From: an uncultured Bacteroidales bacterium
GTDB lineage: Bacteria; Bacteroidota; Bacteroidia; Bacteroidales; P3
Reading direction: 5' to 3'
Length of the DNA: 63,038 nt
NCBI GenBank assembly: GCA_937884485.1
Contig: CALGCG010000016.1
Span: 1-63,038 of the forward strand
Shown here: one piece after another, positions 16,986-24,590 of the stretch
Numbering within the stretch: the first letter of the stretch is position 1
Layout: each line of letters opens with the position of its first letter
Made by a program: the position numbers and the translations under genes
Notes under the pieces: generated by a model
Told to the model about the DNA's origin: nothing
What the model saw: only the letters and a program-made list of their open reading frames with translations
Databases searched by the model: none

Positions 16986-18485
16986 CTATTCGCGGACGAT
17001 GTCTTCGCGTCGCACCTCAACGTTTTCGACTGTGTTGACTCGCAGCGGGTCGTAGGGGCGTGCCAGGCGGATGTAGTTGTCCGTCCAGCCCTCCATGAAT
17101 GTTGACACGTTGATAGGTTGATTGGGTGATAAGGTATCGGGACCCATCGACTTGTCAACCTGTTTGCTCTCCCAGAGGACGGGGCGTGTCTTGCCGAGCT
17201 GGCTTTGGATGAAGGCTTGGTGCTTTTGGTTGCTCAGTTCGAGAAGGCGGGCGGTGTGCTCGTGGCGGACGGGGACGGGAATCTTCTCGCCGAGGCGGAG
17301 GGCGGCGGTGCCTGGGCGGTCGCTGTAGGTGAAGACGTGGAGGTAGGAGATGGGGAGTGAGGCGACGAAGTCGAGGGTCTTCTGGAACTCCTCCTCGTTT
17401 TCGCCGTTGAAGCCGGCCATGATGTCGGCGGCGATGCAGGCGTCGGGCATGAGTTCTTTGATGCGTTCGAGTTTGGCGCGGTAGAGGGCGGTGTCGTAGC
17501 GGCGGTGCATGAGTTGCAGCACGTGGTCGGAGCCTGCCTGGAGGGGGATGTGGAAGTGGGGGAGGAATGCGCGCGAGGAGGCCACGAAGCGGATGATGTC
17601 GTCGGTGAGGAGGTTGGGTTCGATGGAGGAGATGCGGTAGCGGAGGATGCCGTCGATGGCGTCGAGACCGCGGAGCAGGTCGAGGAAGGGTTCGGGGTGG
17701 GTGGTGCCGGCAGGATGCCGGCGGTCCATGGGTTCGGAGGGGGTGGTGCCGGCAGGATGCCGGCGGTCCATTTGTCCGAAGGTGCCGGTGTTGACGCCGG
17801 TGAGCACTACCTCCTTGGCTCCTTCGTCGGCTATGCGGCGGGCCATGCAGAGGGTTTCCTCGATGGTGGCGGAGCGCGAGCGGCCGCGGGCGAAAGGTAT
17901 GGCGCAGTAGGTGCAGAAGTAGTCGCAGCCGTCCTGTATTTTGAAGAAGGTTCTTGTGCGGTCGCCGGAGGAGTACTGGAGCGGGAAGGTATTGGTGATT
18001 GCGTTATTGTGTGATTTTTCGCTAATTTGATTTGATTCAGCGGTGCTCAAGGCCGCTCCCTGCGGTCGGGCAGGCGTTATTGTGTTAGTGTTTTGTGCGT
18101 CAGCCGACTGGCCACTGGGCACTGACCACTGGGCACTGACCCCTGGCCACTCTCCACTCTCCACTATCTCTGGCAGGAGGTGTTTGCGGTCGTTGCCGAG
18201 GACGAGGGTGACGCCGGGGATGCGCTCGATGTCGGCTGCTGCCACCTGGGCGAAGCAGCCGATGACGGCTATCTGTGCGTCGGGGTTGAGGCGGTGGGCC
18301 TGGCGTATGATGGTGCGGCATTTCTTCTCGGCGACGGCCGTAACTGTGCATGTATTAATGATATAGAGGTCTGCCGCCTCGTGGAAGTCGACAATGGTGT
18401 GCCCAAAAGAGGAAAAACGGCGCAAAATGTCGGACGTTTCGGCGTAATTGAGCTTGCATCCAAGGGTATGAGCAGCTATTTTCAT
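16986..18485 (-). CDS. mtaB: tRNA threonylcarbamoyladenosine methylthiotransferase MtaB, with in-frame insertions
   Basis: Radical-SAM enzyme adding a 2-methylthio group to t6A37 of tRNAs. 499 residues, longer than the usual ~430-450. The N-terminal UPF0004 domain has C10, C46 and C77 for the auxiliary cluster. The radical-SAM motif is C187-xxx-C191-xx-C194 (CDYFCTYC). Two insertions account for the extra length. Residues about 111-165 are low-complexity and encoded by 7-bp repeats and a small palindrome. Residues 239-266 are a 14-residue direct repeat (MDRRHPAGTT type). Both lie at family loop positions, before the radical-SAM motif and inside the TIM barrel. The frame and catalytic residues are intact, so I call it functional. 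Confidence 0.92.
   Translation of the reverse strand: MKIAAHTLGCKLNYAETSDILRRFSSFGHTIVDFHEAADLYIINTCTVTAVAEKKCRTIIRQAHRLNPDAQIAVIGCFAQVAAADIERIPGVTLVLGNDRKHLLPEIVESGEWPGVSAQWSVPSGQSADAQNTNTITPARPQGAALSTAESNQISEKSHNNAITNTFPLQYSSGDRTRTFFKIQDGCDYFCTYCAIPFARGRSRSATIEETLCMARRIADEGAKEVVLTGVNTGTFGQMDRRHPAGTTPSEPMDRRHPAGTTHPEPFLDLLRGLDAIDGILRYRISSIEPNLLTDDIIRFVASSRAFLPHFHIPLQAGSDHVLQLMHRRYDTALYRAKLERIKELMPDACIAADIMAGFNGENEEEFQKTLDFVASLPISYLHVFTYSDRPGTAALRLGEKIPVPVRHEHTARLLELSNQKHQAFIQSQLGKTRPVLWESKQVDKSMGPDTLSPNQPINVSTFMEGWTDNYIRLARPYDPLRVNTVENVEVRREDIVRE
17688..17771. repeat. Two tandem 42-bp units with GCCGGC-AGGAT-GCCGGC palindrome inside mtaB
   Basis: Units 17688-17729 and 17730-17771 differ at only a few bases. 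Each holds the hairpin GCCGGCAGGATGCCGGC and together they encode two copies of a 14-residue repeat in MtaB. Confidence 0.9.
18104..18166. repeat. 7-bp tandem repeat inside mtaB
   Basis: GCCACTG/GGCACTG/ACCACTG units in a strict 7-bp period, about nine units, changing to TCCACTC at the right. It lies in the mtaB reading frame and codes a Ser/Gln/Trp-rich insertion. Just downstream in the gene, CCGCTCCCTGCGG (about 18052-18064) is a further small palindrome. Confidence 0.85.
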
Positions 18486-18591
18486 TATTTTTTTTGTTTT
18501 TTTTTCAGTTTAATTAGGTCCTATTAGATAATGAGTTATCGATATTAAATGCACTTTTTGGGTGTTCTTTTTCGCTATCGAGTAAAAAAAA

Positions 18592-18623
18592 TTTGGTCGG
18601 TTTGGAAAATAGTTGTATCTTTG
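18592..18623 (+). promoter_or_regulatory. Bacteroidetes-type promoter of a small RNA
   Basis: TTTG (18592-18595), 20 nt, then a perfect TATCTTTG (18616-18623), pointing right. No + strand protein gene follows before the terminator at about 18735-18768. Confidence 0.7.
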
Positions 18624-18629
18624 CAGCCG

Positions 18630-18770
18630 AAATCGAGAGAGAAAAACGCGTATAACGCGCCAAATGATAAGGAAAAAAGGTTTCCAGAATACCTTCTAAA
18701 TTTTGGATTTTGTAATAGTGTTTAATGGAGGAAACGCCCTGCTGTCTTGCGGGGCGCTTCTTTTTTTCCG
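18630..18770 (+). ncRNA. Candidate small non-coding RNA (~140 nt) with promoter and terminator
   Basis: A free-standing transcription unit between divergent mtaB and the convergent YwqK-like gene. It starts about 7 nt after a perfect promoter and ends at a GC-rich hairpin (CGCCCTGC/GCGGGGCG, about 18735-18757) with a T7 tract. Internal pairings are CGCG-TATAA-CGCG, GGAAA/TTTCC and an outer CCAAAT/ATTTTGG. The only open frame is 11 codons (from 18664). I do not recognise an Rfam family. In this 303-nt gap I see nothing else. Part of a protein-coding leader is ruled out because the next gene is on the other strand. Confidence 0.55.
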
Positions 18771-18788
18771 TTATGTAAGTGCCGATAT

Positions 18789-19829
18789 TCATCGATTGAT
18801 GATATCTTGAAGAGGGGAGTGTTCTTCGTAGCCGAGGGAGCGTATCATCTTGATGGCGTCTTCGTCGGGGAAGATGGCGAAGTCGGGCTGCGGTTCGAGG
18901 AGTACGATGTCGCGTCCCTCTTTGTCCTTGCCAATGCCCTGGACGCATTTGCGGGCAACGGTGATGTCGCTCTTGCGGTTGGCCAGAGCGAAGAGTTCGT
19001 CGCCGGCGCGGTTGAAGATGGGTTCGCTGGCCTCGTTGGCGACGATTTTGGAGCCGTCGCGCAGCACGATGACGGTTTTGGATTTGCCTTGTGCGGCCAT
19101 GCATACAATGTCGTGGATGGATTCCCAGCGGGGCTGGGGGGCGCGGAGGAGAATCTCGCGGTCGTTCATCATGCCGTAGTTCCAGCGTTCGCGGATGGTG
19201 GGGGCTCCGTCTTCATAGTACTTGTAGTCGCCGTGCTTCAGGCCTCCGGAATAGTAGCCCTCGCGAGCGAGTTTGCCGTTGTCGTCGTATTCGACAAGGC
19301 GGCCTTCGATGTTGCCGTTGACATAGTTGGCGGTGATATAGCCATTCTGGCCTATGCGCTTCCACCAACGGCCGTGGCGGCGGTTGTTTTGCCAAAAGGT
19401 CACTTCGGCAGTGTCGTTGCTGCGGTTGTAGATGACGTGGCGGCCATCCTTGATGCCCATCTTGTAGGAGGCCTCCTTGACAAGGCGGCCGTCGGCTGCG
19501 AAGAATTTCCACAGCCCGTCGCGGTTGCGTTGGTTGTAGGTGCCGGTGGCCAGGAGGTGTCCTTGTTCGTTGTAGGCCTCGTGCTGGCATACGCGCCCGG
19601 GGACGCTATAGGTGTTGCGCATACGCACGGTGCCGTTGGAGTAGTAGTAGGTGAAGACGCCGGTCTCGAGGCCGTCTTTGAAGTCGCCTTCGAAGATTTT
19701 CGATCCGTCCTTGTCGGTGCGGATCCAGTGGCCTTGGCGGCGGCCCTGTTTGTCGACTTGGTTCTGGGCAGTGGCGCTGGCGGCGGTGAGCACCAGGGCT
19801 GCGACGAGGAAGAAGATGCTTTTTTTCAT
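18789..19829 (-). CDS. Secreted YwqK/MORN-like repeat protein
   Basis: 346 residues with an N-terminal signal peptide (MKKSIFFLVAALVLTAASATAQ), so exported. Residues about 30-235 are a run of MORN-variant/YwqK-type beta repeats (GHWIRTDKDGSKIFEGDFKDG, DGLWKFFAADGRLVKEASY, HGRWWKRIGQNGYITANYVNG and others). The C-terminal ~110 residues (SKTVIVLRDGSKIVANEASEP) form a separate domain I do not recognise. Such proteins are common in Bacteroidetes and of unknown role. It is convergent with the small RNA unit at 18630-18770. Confidence 0.8.
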   Translation of the reverse strand: MKKSIFFLVAALVLTAASATAQNQVDKQGRRQGHWIRTDKDGSKIFEGDFKDGLETGVFTYYYSNGTVRMRNTYSVPGRVCQHEAYNEQGHLLATGTYNQRNRDGLWKFFAADGRLVKEASYKMGIKDGRHVIYNRSNDTAEVTFWQNNRRHGRWWKRIGQNGYITANYVNGNIEGRLVEYDDNGKLAREGYYSGGLKHGDYKYYEDGAPTIRERWNYGMMNDREILLRAPQPRWESIHDIVCMAAQGKSKTVIVLRDGSKIVANEASEPIFNRAGDELFALANRKSDITVARKCVQGIGKDKEGRDIVLLEPQPDFAIFPDEDAIKMIRSLGYEEHSPLQDIINR

Positions 19830-19911
19830 TGGTCGTTGGGGTGTATTATATTCTAATGTATCTTATATATTAAGATTATGTGGTTGAATAACGCAGAATT
19901 AGATATTTTAT

Positions 19912-19942
19912 TTTGGCGGATAGAAAAAAAGATGTATTTTTG
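19912..19942 (+). promoter_or_regulatory. Bacteroidetes-type promoter of the 19982 gene
   Basis: TTTG (19912-19915), 19 nt, TATTTTTG (19935-19942). The transcript would start near 19,949, which excludes any upstream start codon and supports the ATG at 19982. Confidence 0.75.
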
Positions 19943-19981
19943 CACGCAAATAATATAGAAAAACAAATAATAAAAAGAGAT

Positions 19982-20470
19982 ATGACAGAAGTTAAATCGA
20001 CTCCTATTGTAAGATTTGCATTGTTGGACACGGCATTGGTGACCATGGCATGCCTGATTCCCGCCGCGTCGCACTTGTTTGCGGTTCCTCTGTACGCGGT
20101 CAACCCCATGTTGGCGCTGTTGCTTGCTGGCATATTGTTTGGTAAGGATTGGAGGAATGCCTTGCTGCTGGCGGTGCTGATGCCGCTGGTGAGCTGCCTG
20201 CTGACGGGTATGCCTGCGGCTGGCAAGATGGTCTGCATGGTGGCCGAGCTTGCCACGGTGGCCACGATGTTCGGTTGGCTGTCGCGCAAGTGGAACGTGT
20301 TGCCTGCGGTGCTGGTCTCCGTGTTGGCAGCCAAGGGTGTGTACTATGCCATGAAAGCCGTTGTCTTGGTCCCGGCCGTGCTGGTCGGCACCGAATGGTG
20401 GATGCAGCTGGCAGCCGTCCTGCTGTGGGGTGGACTGTTCGCGATGCTGTATAAAAAGTTTAAGCTTTAA
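19982..20470 (+). CDS. Small integral membrane protein, ECF transporter S-component-like
   Basis: 162 residues with five or six predicted membrane spans, small loops and a short basic C-terminus (YKKFKL). Size and hydrophobic pattern (VNPMLALLLAGILFGKDWRNALLLAVLMPLV) resemble substrate-binding S components of energy-coupling-factor vitamin transporters. I see no energising module nearby, so this is a structural analogy only. The start was chosen downstream of the promoter at 19935. The stop is 11 nt before the ispD-like gene, so it may be the first gene of the glycan operon by position alone. Confidence 0.6.
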   Translation: MTEVKSTPIVRFALLDTALVTMACLIPAASHLFAVPLYAVNPMLALLLAGILFGKDWRNALLLAVLMPLVSCLLTGMPAAGKMVCMVAELATVATMFGWLSRKWNVLPAVLVSVLAAKGVYYAMKAVVLVPAVLVGTEWWMQLAAVLLWGGLFAMLYKKFKL

Positions 20471-20481
20471 AGTATAAGGGG

Positions 20482-21243
20482 ATGAACATTGCGGTCATAC
20501 TTGCAGGGGGTACGGGGAGCCGTATGTACAATGAAACAGTTCGCTCCGCAGGGTCGCGTTCTGTTTTATTGCCCAAGCAGTTCATGCAGCTGCAGGGACG
20601 GGCAGTGATCGAGTACCCGATAGATACCTTCGACCGCCACGAGGCCATCGACGAGGTGGCCGTGGTGGTGCACCCCGACTGGCGGGGCGAAATGGAGGCC
20701 ATAGTGGCCCGCAACAGCTGGAAGAAGCTGACGCGGTTGATCGACGGCGGTTCGGAACGCTATATGTCGACGTTGAACGCCGTGATGGCCTACATCGACT
20801 GTCCCGACGACACCAACCTGCTGCTGCACGACGCGGCACGGCCGTGGGTGAGTGGCGAGGTGGTGACGAGGGTGACCGAAGCGCTGAAGACCCATGAGGC
20901 TGTTGGTGTGGGCATTCCCAGCACAGACACGGTGTGGGAGGTGCATCCGGACCTGAATTCTGATTTCGGCGCTGGAGGTTCGGAGTTTATCATTCCGCGT
21001 TTCGTGGCCCGCATACCGGAACGCCGCCTGATGTGGCGTGCACAGACTCCCCAGGCTTTCCGTCTGCCGCTGATACGCGACGCCTACCAGTGTGCTTTGC
21101 AGGATCCCCAGTTCCGCGCCACCGACGACTGCGGCGTGGTCCGCACCTATATGCCCGGCACAAAGATTGCTGTGGTGGAAGGGGAGGAGCGGAACAGAAA
21201 GATAACGTTTGCGGAGGATTTGGACTGTGCAGTAGGAACTTAA
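20482..21243 (+). CDS. IspD/TarI-family cytidylyltransferase with a small insertion near the active site
   Basis: Transfers CMP from CTP to a polyol phosphate: methylerythritol-4-phosphate (IspD, isoprenoid pathway) or ribitol-5-phosphate (TarI, glycan pathway). 253 residues, above the usual 225-240. Signature elements are AVILAGGTGSRM, PKQF and LLHDAARPWV. Between RM and PKQF there are about 14 extra residues (YNETVRSAGSRSVLL), encoded by a palindromic stretch (20528-20565). The insertion lies in the nucleotide-binding loop, so activity could be affected. It opens the + strand operon 20482-26553 and lies 25 nt before the NeuA-like gene. Its GC is higher than that of the following genes. I cannot decide between housekeeping IspD and a glycan enzyme. 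Confidence 0.85.
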   Translation: MNIAVILAGGTGSRMYNETVRSAGSRSVLLPKQFMQLQGRAVIEYPIDTFDRHEAIDEVAVVVHPDWRGEMEAIVARNSWKKLTRLIDGGSERYMSTLNAVMAYIDCPDDTNLLLHDAARPWVSGEVVTRVTEALKTHEAVGVGIPSTDTVWEVHPDLNSDFGAGGSEFIIPRFVARIPERRLMWRAQTPQAFRLPLIRDAYQCALQDPQFRATDDCGVVRTYMPGTKIAVVEGEERNRKITFAEDLDCAVGT

Positions 21244-21268
21244 TTATACGAATAAAAAAAACTGTATT

Positions 21269-21928
21269 ATGAAGATTGTAGCGATGGTACCGATAAAGCT
21301 GAACAGCGAGAGGGTCAAAGAAAAAAATCTGAGGCCTTTTTCGGATGGAAAGCCTTTGGTGCAATTCATACTAGAAACTTTGATGAAATGCAAGCGTGTG
21401 GATGAGGTGTATGTGTATTGCAGCAGCGATCGCATCAAGGATTACCTGATAGATGGGGTGAGGTTCTTGAAAAGGCCTGAATACCTGGACGGCAATGCAT
21501 GCAATTGCAATGATATTATCAGAGAATTCATGAAGGAGGTCGATGCCGACTATTATGTTGTTTCGCATGCCACGGCGCCATTCACTAAGCCGGCGAGTGT
21601 CGACAAGTGTGTCGATGTGGTGGTGGGGTCGACAGAGTATGATTCGGCTTTCACTGTCGAGAAAGTGCAGACTTTTCTGTGGCAGAACGGTAAGCCGATG
21701 AATTTCGACGTTGATCATTTTCCCCGAACACAGGATTTGGCACCTATTTACATGGAAACGTCGGGGGCTTTTGTGTTCCCGAAGTGGGTGTTTGAAAAGT
21801 ATTCGAGAAGGGTGGGGGAGAAGCCCTGCCTGGTAGAGGTGGAGCCCGTTGAGAGTTTGGACATCGACACGGAATATGACATGATGGTGGCGCAAGCCAT
21901 ATACAATCATCTGAAAGAAAAAGAATAA
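21269..21928 (+). CDS. Acylneuraminate (CMP-sialic acid) cytidylyltransferase-family protein
   Basis: Predicted to activate a 2-keto-3-deoxy sugar acid with CMP. 219 residues, typical for NeuA/KdsB-like cytidylyltransferases. The N-terminal CTP-binding segment is MVPIKLNSERVKEKNLRPF (the variant of PARxGSKRIPxKN). Other family signs are DYYVVSHATAPFTKPASV and VESLDIDTEYDMMVA. Lower GC than the preceding gene, starting a block of foreign-looking composition to 26.5 kb. It is followed 6 nt later by the aldolase. The sugar is unknown; the downstream anomerase domain and sialyltransferase-like gene argue for an ulosonic acid. Confidence 0.88.
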   Translation: MKIVAMVPIKLNSERVKEKNLRPFSDGKPLVQFILETLMKCKRVDEVYVYCSSDRIKDYLIDGVRFLKRPEYLDGNACNCNDIIREFMKEVDADYYVVSHATAPFTKPASVDKCVDVVVGSTEYDSAFTVEKVQTFLWQNGKPMNFDVDHFPRTQDLAPIYMETSGAFVFPKWVFEKYSRRVGEKPCLVEVEPVESLDIDTEYDMMVAQAIYNHLKEKE

Positions 21929-21934
21929 GAGGAT

Positions 21935-22969
21935 ATGGGAAAGGTACACATAGTGGACTGCACGATTAGGGACGGTGGTTATCTTCTTGACAAGAACTCG
22001 TCCCCGGAGTTTGTAAGAGGAATACTGCAGGGGCTCGTGGATGCAGGAATTGATTACACAGAAACAGGTTTTCTGCAGAGCAAACATAACGGAGAGACTA
22101 TCGTATATCACAATTCGAAGGATGTGGTCAAGTATCTGCCGTTGGATGCCAAACGCACCACGTATCTTGGATTTTGCGATAATAGCCGTTATACACCAGA
22201 GGAGTTGGATGTCTGTGACGGAAAGTCTTTCAAATGGTTGCGTATATCATTTGCAAAACATGAAATTGAGGCATCATTGAGATTCTGCAAGTCGGCAATG
22301 GAGAAGGGCTATAGTGTCCAGTTCAACCCTATGGACAGCATCAGCTATTCGGAAAAGGAGAGAGAGGCGTTGATAAACCAGGTGAATGAGATTAAACCTG
22401 CTGTTTTTTCCATAGTGGACACTTTCGGTGCAATGTATATGACGGATTTGGAAAAGATTTTCCGGCAATTCGACAAACTGCTTGACGAAGGAATAATGAT
22501 AGGCCTGCATTCGCATGACAATCTTGGCCTTTCGTGCGCCCTGGCGGAGAGGATGGTGGATCTGGCGGGAGAAACCGTTAGGGAGGTGTGCATCGATGGC
22601 TCGCTATATGGTATGGGAAGAGGTGCCGGTAATGCCAAGACAGAATTACTTGCAGACTATCTAAACAAGCATTGCGGAACGGAATACAATGTTGAGATAC
22701 TGCTGGAAACGATAGAAAAGTATATTTTGCCAATCCTGGGCAAAGTCCATTGGGGTTACGATCTTCCCATGTACGTATGCGGAACGAAACATTCACATGT
22801 TGATAATGTGAATCATCTGAGGGAGAAACACAACAGCTCCATTAGCGACATATTCAATGTTATAGAGATGCTGCCCCCGCAGCAGCGAACAAGATATGGC
22901 GCGGGATATTCGAAAACGGATTTCTCCCATTTAGACGAGTGCTATAACGAGTATAAAAAGAAAAACTAA
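21935..22969 (+). CDS. HMGL-like DRE-TIM barrel aldolase
   Basis: 344 residues of the HMG-CoA-lyase/4-hydroxy-2-oxovalerate-aldolase superfamily. The metal and catalytic motif DCTIRDGGY lies at residues 8-16, and the second metal ligands are in LHSHDNLGLS near residue 190. Relatives make or break C-C bonds next to a 2-keto acid with a divalent metal. Placed 6 nt after the cytidylyltransferase and 5 nt before the ThDP enzyme. Inference: it could build the carbon skeleton of the CMP-activated sugar acid, replacing NeuB or KdsA. Leucine- or citramalate-type synthases are excluded by length and by the glycan context. Confidence 0.85.
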   Translation: MGKVHIVDCTIRDGGYLLDKNSSPEFVRGILQGLVDAGIDYTETGFLQSKHNGETIVYHNSKDVVKYLPLDAKRTTYLGFCDNSRYTPEELDVCDGKSFKWLRISFAKHEIEASLRFCKSAMEKGYSVQFNPMDSISYSEKEREALINQVNEIKPAVFSIVDTFGAMYMTDLEKIFRQFDKLLDEGIMIGLHSHDNLGLSCALAERMVDLAGETVREVCIDGSLYGMGRGAGNAKTELLADYLNKHCGTEYNVEILLETIEKYILPILGKVHWGYDLPMYVCGTKHSHVDNVNHLREKHNSSISDIFNVIEMLPPQQRTRYGAGYSKTDFSHLDECYNEYKKKN

Positions 22970-22974
22970 ACGAT

Positions 22975-23502
22975 ATGAATTGTTCTGAGTATTTGGTGGA
23001 CTACTTGATAAAGAATGGTGTGACGGATGTCTTTGGCTACGCCGGAGGATATATTGTACCTTTTATGGATGCTCTGTACAGCCGTAGGAATGAAATAAAG
23101 GTGCATGTTTGCTACAATGAGCAAGGGTGTTCTTTTGCGGCAAACGGATATGCCCGGGCAAGTGGCAAACTAGGTGTTTATTTTACCACCTCCGGACCGG
23201 GTGCGGTGAATGCGTTTGGCGGCTTGGCAGATGCTTGGTTCGACAGTGTGCCGGTAATGGGTATTTGTGGCAATGTGCCCACCAATGAGAAGCGAGGTTT
23301 CTCCGGCATCCGTCAGAATGGATTCCAGGAGATGGACATAGTCTCCATGACCCGCCACATTACCAAATATTCAGTCACACCACTCAGCCCTATCGGTTTT
23401 CCGGACGTTGTTTCACGTGCCTACAATATGGCAATACTGGGTCGCAAGGGAGGCGTGATAATTGATTTTCCGTATGACATTCAAAAACAAGAAGTGGAAT
23501 GA
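22975..23502 (+). CDS. ThDP-dependent enzyme, N-terminal PYR-domain subunit
   Basis: 175 residues, the pyrimidine-binding (PYR) domain of an acetolactate-synthase-like enzyme. The catalytic Glu lies in CYNEQGCSFAANGYARASG near residue 50, and the usual TSGPGAVNAFGGLADAW follows. The chain ends at IIDFPYDIQKQEVE, where single-chain homologues continue into the central domain. The next gene encodes exactly the missing part and overlaps by ATGA. Two subunits with translational coupling are more likely than a frameshift, because the second frame has its own ATG and the inter-domain linker is shortened. Confidence 0.85.
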   Translation: MNCSEYLVDYLIKNGVTDVFGYAGGYIVPFMDALYSRRNEIKVHVCYNEQGCSFAANGYARASGKLGVYFTTSGPGAVNAFGGLADAWFDSVPVMGICGNVPTNEKRGFSGIRQNGFQEMDIVSMTRHITKYSVTPLSPIGFPDVVSRAYNMAILGRKGGVIIDFPYDIQKQEVE

Positions 23503-24590
23503 AATATAAAAAGCCTGTTTTGCTGGTTGGAAGCGGGGTTCGCGCCGCTGGTGCAGCCTCGATGATAGTTGAATTTGCTCATAAGACAGATATTCCTGTA
23601 CTTACGACCATGAATGCCGTAGACCTGGCACAGGACGACCTGAGGATTGGCTTTATCGGTACCTATGGCAACCGGGTCTCAAACATGATTCTGGAAGAGG
23701 CGGATCTCGTTATATCGGTTGGAGCGCGTCTTGGTCTACGCCAAATTGGACACAAGCCCGAATGGTTTGCTCCCAAAGCGCACCTGATCCGGGCCGATGT
23801 GGACCAATACGAATTAAGCCGCAATGTGAAAGACCATGAAGAAAAGCACTTGATGGATGCTTCCGATTTCATGAAGTATCTTCTTTCTCAGGATTTCGGC
23901 ACTTTCCCCGACTGGCATCGCCGGTGTATGGAAGCGAAACGCATCCTGGAACACATTGATAACACGGATGGCAATAATGTTATAGAGAAAATATCTTCAC
24001 TGCTCCCCACAAATCCTATCGTCACTGTCGATGTGGGCCAGCATGAGTGCTGGTGCGCCCAATCCCTGACCATTAAGGGTTATGATGGACGCATCCTGAT
24101 TGGTGGCGGATACGGTTCCATGGGTTGTGGTCTGCCGTACGCCATCGGAGCCGCAATTGCCATGGGGAAGACTTTTTGTATCACTGGCGATGGCGGTCTA
24201 CAGATGAATATACAGGAACTCGAAGTTGTCGCCCGAGAGCATTTGCCCATAAAAATTCTTGTCATAAATAACAAGGCTCTTGGCAAGATTAGCGAAATAC
24301 AGCATGGCTCCTATCACGATCGCTATGCTCAGACAACGATGGACAGCGGTTACAGTGTTCCCGATTTCGAAAAGGTTTCATTGGCATATGGCATTCGATC
24401 TGCAACCCTTAAGTCATATACCGAATTGGATTCTTATTCGGAATGGTTCATTGATGACGAGCCTTGTCTGCTGAATATTTTCATTCCGACGGAGACCCTC
24501 CTTATCCCGAAGATTAAGTGGGAGACTGGAAAGATTATGCCGGAGTTGCCCAGTGATGTTTATTCAAAGGTAAAGGGATTGTTGAGATGA
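23499..24590 (+). CDS. ThDP-dependent enzyme, central and PP-domain subunit
   Basis: 363 residues. The central Rossmann-like domain starts at PVLLVGSGVRAAGA. The diphosphate-binding (PP) domain has the ThDP signature GDGGLQMNIQELEVV ... LVINN (GDG-x~26-NN) near residues 225-255. Together with the preceding gene it gives about 538 residues, the size of a complete acetolactate-synthase-like or 2-keto-acid decarboxylase enzyme. It probably supplies an aldehyde or acyl transfer step in the sugar pathway. It overlaps the HAD-YhcH gene by ATGA at the 3' end. Confidence 0.87.
   Translation: MKYKKPVLLVGSGVRAAGAASMIVEFAHKTDIPVLTTMNAVDLAQDDLRIGFIGTYGNRVSNMILEEADLVISVGARLGLRQIGHKPEWFAPKAHLIRADVDQYELSRNVKDHEEKHLMDASDFMKYLLSQDFGTFPDWHRRCMEAKRILEHIDNTDGNNVIEKISSLLPTNPIVTVDVGQHECWCAQSLTIKGYDGRILIGGGYGSMGCGLPYAIGAAIAMGKTFCITGDGGLQMNIQELEVVAREHLPIKILVINNKALGKISEIQHGSYHDRYAQTTMDSGYSVPDFEKVSLAYGIRSATLKSYTELDSYSEWFIDDEPCLLNIFIPTETLLIPKIKWETGKIMPELPSDVYSKVKGLLR

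Noticed and set aside
23490..23510. ThDP gene pair as a simple frameshift artefact
   Set aside because: The ATGA overlap, intact downstream start and shortened linker fit two genes better. It remains testable with reads.
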